DNA from: a virus
DNA: 27,898 nt
IMG/VR virus record: IMGVR_UViG_3300032245_001134
Span: 1 to 27,898 of that record
Direction: 5' to 3' (one strand)
The notes under the pieces were generated by a model. That model did not search any database. It was given only the letters and a program-made list of their open reading frames with translations, and was not told the origin of the DNA. Shown piece by piece: positions 5,333 to 12,319 of this stretch (within the stretch, counting starts at the first letter, position 1; every line of letters begins with the position of its first letter). Both the position numbers and the translations under genes were made by a program.

Positions 5333-5875
5333 ATGACAACAATTGTTGCTATTCAACATGATGATAAATGCATCATCTATTGCGATAACCAAACCACTGG
5401 TGGAGATGGTCGCAAATTCAACCACTCTAAAATGGTTAAGATTTCAAAGCGTGGGGACTTTTTAATAGCGGGTTCTGGTGAAGCAATGCCATGTGATGTT
5501 GCTCAGCACATCTGGTTACCACCAGCCCCAACAGAAAAAGATTTAAAAGACGTATATCACTTTATGATTGCAAAGGTTGTTCCGTCTCTTCGTAAATGTC
5601 TAATTGATAATGGATTTAACTTTGACGCAGAATCCGATGGGGATACTAGGTTTGACTTTATTATTGCTGTTGCAGGGCACCTATTTAGCGTTGCAGACGA
5701 CCTCTCAGTGGGTATGAGAGATGACGGTGTCTACGGAGTTGGGTCTGGCTCTAAATACGCCATAGGAGCGATTATGGCGGGTGCTACGCCATTAGAGGCA
5801 ATTAAGATTGCAGCATCCCAAGATGCCTACACATCAGGACCTTTCATGAAGAAAGAGCAGTACAAATACGAGTAA
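5333..5875 (+). CDS. HslV/proteasome-beta-like Ntn-hydrolase
   Basis: 180 residues, close to HslV length. It begins M-TTIVAI, so removal of Met1 would expose a threonine nucleophile as in HslV and 20S beta subunits. The strand-turn motif with Asp18 (Asp17 in mature numbering) is followed by NQTTGG, and Lys33 (mature 32, against Lys33 in HslV) stands in the HSKMVKI segment. AGSGEA follows, and near the C-terminus GVGSGSKYAIGAIMAG matches the conserved GSG turn plus helix. These are the marks of an N-terminal-nucleophile peptidase that assembles into rings. No ATPase partner (HslU/ClpX/Mpa type) is in the window. It could degrade host proteins, or possibly process virion proteins, as no other head protease is seen. 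Both roles are inference. Confidence 0.75.
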   Translation: MTTIVAIQHDDKCIIYCDNQTTGGDGRKFNHSKMVKISKRGDFLIAGSGEAMPCDVAQHIWLPPAPTEKDLKDVYHFMIAKVVPSLRKCLIDNGFNFDAESDGDTRFDFIIAVAGHLFSVADDLSVGMRDDGVYGVGSGSKYAIGAIMAGATPLEAIKIAASQDAYTSGPFMKKEQYKYE

Positions 5876-5880
5876 AACCC

Positions 5881-5911
5881 TTACAATCCTTTTTGGGGGC
5901 TTGTAAAGGAG
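5881..5911 (+). promoter_or_regulatory. Hairpin that could mask a ribosome binding site
   Basis: TTACAA (5881-5886) can pair with TTGTAA (5901-5906). TCCTTT (5887-5892) can pair instead with AAAGGA (5905-5910), which is the Shine-Dalgarno of the holin candidate at 5918. The alternatives would expose or hide the ribosome binding site. Short stems; suggestive only. Confidence 0.25.
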
Positions 5912-5917
5912 TACTAA

Positions 5918-6292
5918 GTGAAAAACGGAATTAAAGGAATAGGAAATATCCTACTTCGTATTGTTGCAGTCTTCGCTGCTAGTGGTCTTGGTGTAATTGG
6001 TGCTGGTGCTATCGCTGGTATCTCTACAGTCAAAGCGGTCACAGTTGCAGGTCTTACAGCGGTTGCAGCAGTTGTAGAAAAACTTGCTCGTGGATTTATG
6101 AACGACGGCAAACTTGACCTAGACGAAATCAACGCAGCATTTGCAGCAGTTGATGTTAACTCTAAGACAGCAGCAGACCTTAAGGTTGAGGCTAAGCAAA
6201 ACGGTCAGGACATCATCATTTCTGCTGGAACTAAGCCAGACGGACAAATCCCTGAAGAACATCCAGTAGATGAGGATTGGGACAAGAACTAA
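5918..6292 (+). CDS. Holin candidate with two membrane helices
   Basis: GTG start with AAAGGAG seven bases upstream. 124 residues: a short basic N-terminus, two hydrophobic segments (about 11-34 and 38-54, Gly/Ala rich), and then a soluble acidic tail with an EF-hand-like stretch NDGKLDLDE (62-70). Two helices, a charged C-terminus and direct coupling to the endolysin (TAATG) fit a holin. It could instead be a lysis regulator or an unrelated membrane protein. The Asp/Asn positions of the loop suggest possible calcium binding but do not form a full canonical EF-hand. Confidence 0.55.
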   Translation: MKNGIKGIGNILLRIVAVFAASGLGVIGAGAIAGISTVKAVTVAGLTAVAAVVEKLARGFMNDGKLDLDEINAAFAAVDVNSKTAADLKVEAKQNGQDIIISAGTKPDGQIPEEHPVDEDWDKN

Positions 6293-6846
6293 TGGCAGAT
6301 ATGGGAACAGCAGCCAAACTTATTGAGGTTGCAACAGGAGAACTTGGAACCATTGAAGGTCCTAAGGATAATGAAACAAAGTACGGTGCATTTACAAAAG
6401 CAAACTTCCAACCATGGTGTGGTTCGTTTGTTATGTGGTGTGCAAACCAGGCTGGTGTAAAAGTCCCTAATACTGTTTACACACCAGGTGGTGCAGCAGC
6501 GTTTAAGAAGGCTGGTGCATGGATTGACGGAGATATTGCAGACCCAGAACCAGGAGATATTGCTTATTTTGATTTTCCTGCAGACGGTGTAGACAGAATT
6601 TCACACGTTGGAATTGTCATTAAGGACAACGGCGATGGAACTGTTTGGTGCATTGAGGGAAATACAAGCCCAGATAAAAAAGGTTCACAACGCAATGGTG
6701 GACAAGTTTCAAAAAAACTTCGTGGATTTAAGAAGAACAAGGCTGGAGAGATGATTTCCATTGTAGGCTTTGGTCGTCCTAAGTTCAAAGGTGCAGCATC
6801 TGCTGCTCCTGCAGCCCCAGCAGTGTGCCCAACCTGCGGTAAGTAA
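6292..6846 (+). CDS. CHAP-type endolysin
   Basis: 184 residues from the ATG in the TAATG overlap; an in-frame TTG at 6277 would only add five residues. The motif WCGSFVMWC places the catalytic cysteine at 43. SHVGIV gives His105, and IEGN (121-124) supplies the third polar residue. This Cys-His-Glu/Asn order is that of CHAP/NlpC-P60-like peptidoglycan amidases or endopeptidases. There is no separate cell-wall-binding domain; the C-terminus is an Ala/Pro linker ending in CPTCGK, an incomplete zinc knuckle. It would cleave peptidoglycan at lysis after membrane opening by the neighbouring holin candidate. No signal peptide is present, consistent with holin-dependent release. Confidence 0.85.
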   Translation: MADMGTAAKLIEVATGELGTIEGPKDNETKYGAFTKANFQPWCGSFVMWCANQAGVKVPNTVYTPGGAAAFKKAGAWIDGDIADPEPGDIAYFDFPADGVDRISHVGIVIKDNGDGTVWCIEGNTSPDKKGSQRNGGQVSKKLRGFKKNKAGEMISIVGFGRPKFKGAASAAPAAPAVCPTCGK

Positions 6847-6857
6847 AGAAGAAGTCG

Positions 6858-7148
6858 ATGACCCTACCTAGTAAAAAGAAAAAGACCTACGGTCCTTACA
6901 CCATCACAGATGGTAAAAACGCAGGTCGTAAAATCATGGTTAAGTATGACCCAAAGACACAAAAGACTACGTCTACTAACCAAGCACGGGATAAAAAAGA
7001 AAAACAACTAGGTAGGTCTCTTCGTAAAGATGAGCACGTCGACCACAAGAACAATGATAGAACAAACGATTCATCTTCAAATTTACGTGTAATGTCAGCC
7101 AGTAAGAATATTGCTAAAGGCAACACCGACAGAAAGAAGAAAAAGTAA
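6858..7148 (+). CDS. HNH-like small basic protein
   Basis: 96 residues, strongly basic. The segment EHVDHKNNDRTNDSSSNLRV (59-78) matches the core of HNH_3-type homing endonucleases (H-x-D-H-x-N ... N-L). His60, His63 and Asn75 are the candidate metal/catalytic residues. The usual C-terminal recognition repeats are absent, so it is minimal. It sits inside the lysis region in tight linkage, with the TAATG of the next gene at its end. It could be a DNA-nicking enzyme linked to packaging or a domesticated homing enzyme. Confidence 0.65.
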   Translation: MTLPSKKKKTYGPYTITDGKNAGRKIMVKYDPKTQKTTSTNQARDKKEKQLGRSLRKDEHVDHKNNDRTNDSSSNLRVMSASKNIAKGNTDRKKKK

Positions 7149-7330
7149 TGAATGCAAATGACCGTTGTGACCGCTGTACTGCTGCTGCTATGGTTCGTTT
7201 CACTTTACTAAATGGAGAGTTGATGTTCTGTGGGCATCACGCCAAAGAGTTTGGTCCTTCATTAAAGGAAAAAGCAATAACAATTGAAGACCCAGAAAAA
7301 GTTCTTCACCCAGTGTTGGCAGCAATATGA
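7148..7330 (+). CDS. DUF7455-like zinc protein
   Basis: 60 residues. The pattern RCDRC (6-10), VRFTLLNGELMFCGHH and FG..L matches the small DUF7455 family typical of actinobacteria and their phages (RCDRCgAaA.VR..L..G.eL.FCGHH). Likely zinc ligands are Cys7, Cys10, Cys28 and His31. Function unknown in the family. It is one of the best host hints in the window. It starts in a TAATG overlap and ends in an ATGA overlap with the next gene. Confidence 0.75.
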   Translation: MNANDRCDRCTAAAMVRFTLLNGELMFCGHHAKEFGPSLKEKAITIEDPEKVLHPVLAAI

Positions 7331-7584
7331 GCGTTTTAAGTAATCAATTTTCTAACGCACTAGAAGAAGACAAAGTTCGTAAAAAAGGACTTATGAATCC
7401 TGATAAAGGATTTGTTGGTAATGGTTTTTATTGGGGCATGTACCCAGTATCTATTGACCAATACAGCGGTTACGGCGGATACCTAACTGCAGCACAACCA
7501 GAACCAGTATCTCCTATGGGAGGAACATCTTCTGTTTCTGGGCCTGAAGGCGTAAGTGCCGTTGGAGGCATGGCTTCTAATTAA
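7327..7584 (+). CDS. Small Gly/Ser/Tyr-rich protein, unknown
   Basis: 85 residues starting in the ATGA overlap with the DUF7455-like gene. The middle contains aromatic- and Gly-rich sequence (FVGNGFYWGMYP, QYSGYGGY); the end is Gly/Ser/Pro rich and looks disordered. No cysteine, no membrane helix and no recognised family. It closes the lysis operon just before a structured intergenic region. Confidence 0.55.
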   Translation: MSVLSNQFSNALEEDKVRKKGLMNPDKGFVGNGFYWGMYPVSIDQYSGYGGYLTAAQPEPVSPMGGTSSVSGPEGVSAVGGMASN

Positions 7585-7587
7585 AGT

Positions 7588-7656
7588 GCCCCTGGTCCCT
7601 CCCCGAAAGGTACATTTGTACCGAGAGACCAGAGGCGTATACTTCTAAAGAAGTAT
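7588..7656 (+). ncRNA. Structured intergenic RNA region
   Basis: Three nested or adjacent stems are visible. GCCCCTGGTC (7588-7597) pairs with GACCAGAGGC (7627-7636) with one mismatch. Inside it, GGTACA (7609-7614) pairs with TGTACC (7617-7622). It is followed by ATACTTC (7639-7645) with GAAGTAT (7650-7656). T-rich sequence follows at 7674-7697. It could be a compound terminator at the end of the lysis operon or a folded small RNA. No tRNA or known RNA family fits. Confidence 0.4.
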
Positions 7657-7721
7657 GGATATACCTTACACCTTCTTTTAAAGTTTTTGCTTTTTTCTGG
7701 GTCTGGTGTTACTTTTTATGC

Positions 7722-8024
7722 ATGTTACTAACACCGAAATTAGCAGCAGCAGGACTTGCGTCCTCATTACTACTTACTGGTTGCAGCGTTAATGCTCCAG
7801 TTGGTCCCTTTGATATTCACGATAACGTTGTGAACAATCCTTCAGTCACAGTACCAAGTGACTCTATTAAAGACTTCCCACAAGCACCTTCACTACCAAC
7901 AAGTGACCCTAATGCTCCACAAGATTTACCAGACCCATGGGGCAAAGATGATGTTGACCCAATTACCCCTGGTACAAATAATGAGTGCAGTACTCTGTAT
8001 CCAGATTGCAAACCCACGAACTAA
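7722..8024 (+). CDS. Phage-encoded lipoprotein
   Basis: 100 residues. The N-terminus is MLLTPKLAAAGLASSLLL followed by the lipobox LTGC (Cys21), so a lipoprotein anchored on the outer face of the membrane is expected after signal peptidase II cleavage. The mature part is Pro/Asp rich, probably extended, and ends in a two-Cys segment (CSTLYPDC). There is no globular domain I can name. Phage lipoproteins often act in superinfection exclusion or receptor blocking; that is inference here. There is no clear ribosome binding site, so a leaderless start is possible. A strong terminator follows directly, so it looks like a self-contained moron-like unit. Confidence 0.7.
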   Translation: MLLTPKLAAAGLASSLLLTGCSVNAPVGPFDIHDNVVNNPSVTVPSDSIKDFPQAPSLPTSDPNAPQDLPDPWGKDDVDPITPGTNNECSTLYPDCKPTN

Positions 8025-8030
8025 AAATAC

Positions 8031-8065
8031 GCCGTAGGTTTAAACAGCCTACGGCTTATTTTTTT
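8031..8065 (+). terminator. Strong intrinsic terminator
   Basis: GCCGTAGG (8031-8038) pairs perfectly with CCTACGGC (8048-8055) around a 9-nt loop and is followed by TTATTTTTTT. A textbook Rho-independent terminator just after the lipoprotein gene. Confidence 0.9.
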
Positions 8066-8079
8066 GGTGTAATAAGTTT

Positions 8080-8247
8080 ATGAATGACCAGAACGCTAAC
8101 CTATCAAGCGTTCAATTAAAATCGGAAGAAAACCCGTCAATTATTTCGTGGGCAAGTCGTGGTAAAGGTGTTATGGGGGAGTCTGTTAATGACTCATCTC
8201 CTAAAGAATTTATAATTAATCGGAACTGGGTCCCTCAAAAGAATTAG
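8080..8247 (+). CDS. Small hypothetical protein (55 aa)
   Basis: ATG at 8080 opens a 55-residue frame ending at 8247. It is polar, with SIISWASRGKGVMGES in the middle and a basic C-terminus, and has no cysteines or membrane helix. The ribosome binding site is weak and it begins only 15 bases after the terminator's T-tract. It lies 15 bases before the long secreted protein, whose ribosome binding site is strong. No family is recognised; it could be a leader-region peptide. Confidence 0.45.
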   Translation: MNDQNANLSSVQLKSEENPSIISWASRGKGVMGESVNDSSPKEFIINRNWVPQKN

Positions 8248-8262
8248 CCCCAGGGAGACACC

Positions 8263-10674
8263 TTGCTGTCTAAAGCAGTCAAATACCTTCTCGCCACTTT
8301 ATTTATCGGAATTCTATTAGCACTCTATTCACCAACTGAAGCACATGCCGAAGAGGTAACTGTGCAGGTTACTCCTGCCCCAGAATCTTTGCTTTCACAA
8401 TCAGACACGCCTACTGTTGTAACTGTTAGTGCCAAAATAGAACTAGCAACCACAACGTTGCAATCTGCCGTTGATGGAGCCACAGCAACAGTCGCTGCAA
8501 TCCCAAATGCTCAAACTATTGTTGCTAATAGCCCAGAAGCAACTCAAGCCGTAACAAAGGCTGGAGAAGATATCAACACTGCAAATCAAGCAATTAACGC
8601 AGCAACAGCAGCAGTTGCTACAGCAGTTACAGCCGTTCAAGCAGTTGATTCTCAAACAGCGGTAGTGGCTACCGCTACCACCGCAGTGGACTCAGCAACA
8701 GCAGTTGTTGCTACAGCAACTACAAACTTAAGTAACGCTCAGGCTGATTTAAGTACCGCTCAAACTACCCTTACAAACTCCCCCGTAGTTGAGACAACCG
8801 CCCCAGGACTTGTTGTAAAGGTCTACAACGTTCAAGGTCAAAACAATGCTCCAGTATTGCCAGAAGGAGCAACACCAATCCACACCGCAGTTGACACTAA
8901 CGGTATCAATGAAAACTGGGGAAGTGGTAACGTGGCTGGCTCTAATCGCTCAGAAGATGTAATTGTTACCTATGAAGGGCAAGTTACTGCACCAGAAGGT
9001 GTGAACACCATCAGATTTATAGTCTTATCGGATGATGGAGCACGAATCTACATAGACAATCAGTTGGTAGTTAATAACTGGAGGGACCAAGGACCTACTT
9101 GGAGTTTTGCTAGTAACTGGCTTGATTTTACTACAGACCGCACAAAAGACCTTGCAGTTTGGTATTACGAAAACGGTGGTGGAGCAACACTGCACTTGGC
9201 TTGGCAACATAGTGGTATTCACACAGGTGTGGATGCTCAGTATCTATCACATACCACAACTACTCAAGACCCAACATTAGTAGCAGCGGTTACTACCGCA
9301 CAAGCAGTTGTTACAGATAAGACCGAAGTGAAACAAGTAGCAGAGACAGCACTCGCAACTGCTCAGACCACATTAACAACAGAGACTCAAACACTTGTTA
9401 CCCTCCAAGACTCCGCAACAGCAACGATTGCTACAGCAAACACATTAGCAGATACAGCAGTTCAAGCAGTAAACACTGCTACTTCCACAGTCGCTTCTGC
9501 CGTTGCCGTAATTGTTTCAATTCAGCAGTCCCAAGTCGTTCCGCCCACTCCGACTCCCACTCCCGTATCACCAGTAGAGCCACAACCAACCCCAGCACCG
9601 CAGCCAGAGCCAACCCCAACACCAAACCCAACACCAATCCCAGAACCATCACCTACTCCTTCCGAGCCAACACCACAACCAGAACCAACACCAGACCCAG
9701 CACCAACCCCTGAGCCAACTCCTGAAGTAACACCAGACCCTATTCCTGAGCCACCCACAGAAGAGCCATTACCACCCACAGAACCGCTACCACCAGTGGA
9801 AGAACCCGAAACACCACCCGTAGAAGTCGAGGAGCCTCCTGTGGCACCTGAACCACCTGCGGAAGAACCACAAGAACCAGTGACACCAGAGCCAGAGCCA
9901 GAAAATCCGTTAGAAGAATCACCACAACCTCCTGCCGAGGAACCTCCTGTTGAGGAACCACCTGCTCCAGAGCCTACACCAGAACCTGCCCCAGAACCAG
10001 CACCAACTCCTGCTGAAGAGGTAAAGGCTGTTGTAGATGACCTTCTTTCTGATGGAAAATTATCTGCATCTGACGCAGACAAGGTTTTAGAGGCTCTTAG
10101 TGCAGATGGTGAAGTTTCTAAAGAAGAAGTCAATTCTTTGTCTGATGCACTTGCTGCAGATGGAAAGTTAACGACTGCAGAGAAAGCCGTTGTTGCTGAA
10201 GCCTTGATTGCATCTGTTGCACCAGGAGAAACACTTACAAAAGAACAGATTCAAGATGCTGGAATTGAATACAAAGACTTGCCACCAACAACTCCTGTTG
10301 ATGTTAGAACTGACGAAAACGGTAACGCTGTCATAATTAGTGCTGAAGTTGCTACACAAGTCGAGTTATTGCAAAACCCAGGAGAATTACTTTCTACAGC
10401 GTTAAGTGACCCAGGTGCTGCACTACAAGCACTTGGAAGTATCGGTGCTGATATGTCGCCACAAGAACGTGAAGAAGCAGAAAAAATGGTTGTTGCTGCC
10501 GTTATTGCAGGTAATGCAGCAATCAATGCAGTTGGTATTGCTGCATCAGCAGCAGGTGGACCAGCAGGGCCATCATCTGGCGGTAGCCGTTCAGGTGGTA
10601 CTGGTGGGGGCGGAAGTTCTGGTGGCGGTGGAGCCTCTGGAGAAAGTAAAGGCGTTAGGAGACGTAAGCCATGA
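8263..10674 (+). CDS. Secreted PA14-domain protein with Pro-rich stalk
   Basis: 803 residues. The TTG start is chosen for its GGGAG ribosome binding site (8253-8257). Order of parts: signal peptide 1-29 (cleavage after AHA); Ala/Thr/Val-rich helical region about 55-175; PA14 domain about 181-325, with the core LSDDGARIYIDNQLVVNNW and ATLHLAW; second Ala/Thr helical region about 335-420; Pro/Glu stalk about 426-583; three tandem helix-DG-helix repeats about 593-649; Ala-rich hydrophobic stretch 741-764; Gly/Ser run; RRRKP tail. PA14 domains are beta-barrels that often bind glycans. A signal peptide on a phage protein means export by the infected host. It may decorate or modify the cell wall or assist lysis. 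No LPxTG anchor is present. It overlaps the next gene in ATGA. Confidence 0.75.
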   Translation: MLSKAVKYLLATLFIGILLALYSPTEAHAEEVTVQVTPAPESLLSQSDTPTVVTVSAKIELATTTLQSAVDGATATVAAIPNAQTIVANSPEATQAVTKAGEDINTANQAINAATAAVATAVTAVQAVDSQTAVVATATTAVDSATAVVATATTNLSNAQADLSTAQTTLTNSPVVETTAPGLVVKVYNVQGQNNAPVLPEGATPIHTAVDTNGINENWGSGNVAGSNRSEDVIVTYEGQVTAPEGVNTIRFIVLSDDGARIYIDNQLVVNNWRDQGPTWSFASNWLDFTTDRTKDLAVWYYENGGGATLHLAWQHSGIHTGVDAQYLSHTTTTQDPTLVAAVTTAQAVVTDKTEVKQVAETALATAQTTLTTETQTLVTLQDSATATIATANTLADTAVQAVNTATSTVASAVAVIVSIQQSQVVPPTPTPTPVSPVEPQPTPAPQPEPTPTPNPTPIPEPSPTPSEPTPQPEPTPDPAPTPEPTPEVTPDPIPEPPTEEPLPPTEPLPPVEEPETPPVEVEEPPVAPEPPAEEPQEPVTPEPEPENPLEESPQPPAEEPPVEEPPAPEPTPEPAPEPAPTPAEEVKAVVDDLLSDGKLSASDADKVLEALSADGEVSKEEVNSLSDALAADGKLTTAEKAVVAEALIASVAPGETLTKEQIQDAGIEYKDLPPTTPVDVRTDENGNAVIISAEVATQVELLQNPGELLSTALSDPGAALQALGSIGADMSPQEREEAEKMVVAAVIAGNAAINAVGIAASAAGGPAGPSSGGSRSGGTGGGGSSGGGGASGESKGVRRRKP

Positions 10675-10841
10675 TGAAAGTCATCAAAGATATGATTGAC
10701 CAACTGTGGACTCTTCTAGGTATGTTTATTGCCTGGGTAGTTCTAGATGGTTCCGCTAAGACAGTTGTTGGATATGCCATTATTGCAACACTAATTGCTT
10801 GGGCAATTACTTATCCAATCAGAAACCGTGAAGAGGATTAA
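10671..10841 (+). CDS. Two-helix small membrane protein, holin-like
   Basis: Starts in an ATGA overlap with the PA14 gene; a second in-frame ATG follows directly. 56 residues with hydrophobic segments at about 12-26 and 31-48, a short basic/acidic N-terminus and a charged RNREED end. Size and topology fit a class II holin-like protein or a small membrane partner of the secreted protein. No family is recognised. Confidence 0.55.
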   Translation: MMKVIKDMIDQLWTLLGMFIAWVVLDGSAKTVVGYAIIATLIAWAITYPIRNREED

Positions 10842-10850
10842 CCTAATCCC

Positions 10851-11219
10851 ATGACTCGTATCGAAACCATTTCGCTTGTAATAGGTATCATCATTAGTGG
10901 TTCAATAGTTATTGGGTACCTGTTAAAGAAAGTTAACAGTTTGTTTGGCACCTGGGGCAAATTCATTCGTGACTGGGAAGGTGAAGAAGAGATGGATGGG
11001 CGGGATGCTGTTCCTGGCGTTATGGCTCGATTAAACAAGTTAGATGGAGAACTTACCCACAATGGTGGGAAGTCCGTCAAAGATGTAGTGGTTCGACTTG
11101 AAAAGCGTCAGGACCGATTAGAGCAAAAGTTGGAAGAGGCTGAAATAGCCCGCCATCAGAATCACATCGCCCTTCTTGAGGCAATTAAAGCACTTAGCCC
11201 ACGCAGAACTAAAAATTAG
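10851..11219 (+). CDS. DUF2746-like membrane-anchored coiled-coil protein
   Basis: 122 residues: one N-terminal membrane helix (about 8-25), a conserved-looking middle DWEGEEEMDGRDAVPGVMAR followed by LDGELTHNGGKS, and a C-terminal coiled coil (about 80-112). This architecture and the PGVMAR...NGGxSxxD core recur in actinophages close to lysis genes and resemble DUF2746. Suggested roles in that family range from holin or antiholin to a spanin-like or tail-associated factor; none is proven. It lies ten bases after the two-helix protein, which supports a second lysis-related cluster. Confidence 0.6.
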   Translation: MTRIETISLVIGIIISGSIVIGYLLKKVNSLFGTWGKFIRDWEGEEEMDGRDAVPGVMARLNKLDGELTHNGGKSVKDVVVRLEKRQDRLEQKLEEAEIARHQNHIALLEAIKALSPRRTKN

Positions 11220-11233
11220 GAGACACTGTAGTC

Positions 11234-12019
11234 ATGACTATTAGCCAGATTCCGATGGGTGCTCCACAAGGTGGAATGCCTAATGTTGTAAAGCCTATTG
11301 CTGAAGGCATCGACAAGATGTTTGAAGGAGCAAAAGACCGTCGTGCAAACATGCAGTATCTTGCTGCTAACCACGCACTTACAAGCGTTCGCAATGAGCG
11401 TCAACACGGTTACACAAAAGAACTACAGACTATGAAACAACGACATGAGTCTGGAATGCAACGCCGTGACCTTGCTACTCGTCAAGCAATGCAAACAGAG
11501 AAGTTAACAACAGGCTCTCGTGATGCAGCAGCACAACGCCGTCACGAAATGCGTACACTTCGTACAGGTCATGCTCAGACTCTTGAAGCACAAACACTTT
11601 CACATACACAAGGTATGGAACGTTTGGGTGCTGAACAAAATCACGAATTAAATACAGCAGCAATGGGAAGTGCAAACACAGTTGCTGAAATGCAAGCAAA
11701 GTTTAAAGGAATTGCATCTCTTGGTAAAGCAGGTCGTGTAAGCGAATTTAAAGTTGGCGATGTTAATGCTAAGTTCAATCCTTTTGTAGAGAAAGCACCT
11801 GCTGCTACACAATCACCAGCACCTGCTGCTCCAGAACAACCACAAGCAACATCTGCTCCAGCACCAACACAAACTGCAAAACCATCATTGATGTGGAACA
11901 ACCCACAAACAGGTCGAATTGAAAAGCGTCCAGAGGGAGCACCAGCACCAGTGGCTAAAAAGGCTGCTGCTAAAAAGGCTGTTGCTAAAAAGGGCACACC
12001 TCGCCCTCGTAAGAAGTAA
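11234..12019 (+). CDS. Coiled-coil protein with histone-H1-like tail
   Basis: 261 residues in three parts. Residues about 25-160 are helical, rich in Gln, His, Arg and Met, probably a long coiled coil. About 185-225 is an Ala/Pro/Gln linker. The end (about 236-261) has VAKKAAAKKAVAKKG and a basic PRPRKK, like the Lys/Ala tails of histone H1 and of actinobacterial HupB/Lsr2-type chromatin proteins. Nucleic-acid binding through the tail is likely. It could be a DNA-condensing, core or internal virion protein. The adjacent gene starts with a similar KKKAPAKKTA segment. Confidence 0.55.
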   Translation: MTISQIPMGAPQGGMPNVVKPIAEGIDKMFEGAKDRRANMQYLAANHALTSVRNERQHGYTKELQTMKQRHESGMQRRDLATRQAMQTEKLTTGSRDAAAQRRHEMRTLRTGHAQTLEAQTLSHTQGMERLGAEQNHELNTAAMGSANTVAEMQAKFKGIASLGKAGRVSEFKVGDVNAKFNPFVEKAPAATQSPAPAAPEQPQATSAPAPTQTAKPSLMWNNPQTGRIEKRPEGAPAPVAKKAAAKKAVAKKGTPRPRKK

Positions 12020-12021
12020 TC

Positions 12022-12309
12022 ATGACAACTAAGAAAAAAGCACCTGCTAAAAAAACTGCTGCTTGGACTCGTAAAGAGGGTAAGAACTCTAAAGGCGGGT
12101 TAAATGAGGCAGGTCGTAAATCTTATGAACGTCAAAATCCAGGCTCTGATTTAAAGCCACCAGTTTCAGCAGAACAAGCAAAGAAGTCTAAGAAGTCTGC
12201 TGGTCGTCGTAAGTCGTTCTGTGCACGTATGGGCGGTATGCCAGGACCAATGGAAAAAAACGGAAAACCAACACGCAAGGCACTAGCATTACGCAAGTGG
12301 GATTGTTAA
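12022..12309 (+). CDS. DUF6321-like basic phage protein
   Basis: 95 residues. The signature WTRKEGKNSKGGLNEAGRKS, then KPPVS, then RRKSFCARMGGMPGPM and a terminal LRKWDC matches the small basic family I know as DUF6321, widespread in phages. The function of the family is unknown; high positive charge suggests nucleic-acid binding. The lysine-rich N-terminal extension (KKKAPAKKTA) resembles the C-terminal tail of the protein just upstream, two bases away. Confidence 0.75.
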   Translation: MTTKKKAPAKKTAAWTRKEGKNSKGGLNEAGRKSYERQNPGSDLKPPVSAEQAKKSKKSAGRRKSFCARMGGMPGPMEKNGKPTRKALALRKWDC

Positions 12310-12319
12310 GGAGATAACT

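Noticed and set aside
9522-10133. Long Gly/Ser-rich frame on the minus strand
   Set aside because: It is the reverse complement of the proline-rich codons of the PA14 protein.
10533-10674. LPxTG-type wall sorting signal at the end of the PA14 protein
   Set aside because: A hydrophobic stretch and a basic tail exist, but there is no LPxTG or NPQTN-like motif and the Gly/Ser run lies in the wrong place.
10251-10703. Proline-rich frame on the minus strand
   Set aside because: It mirrors the Gly/Ser tail of the PA14 protein and has no ribosome binding site or neighbours on that strand.
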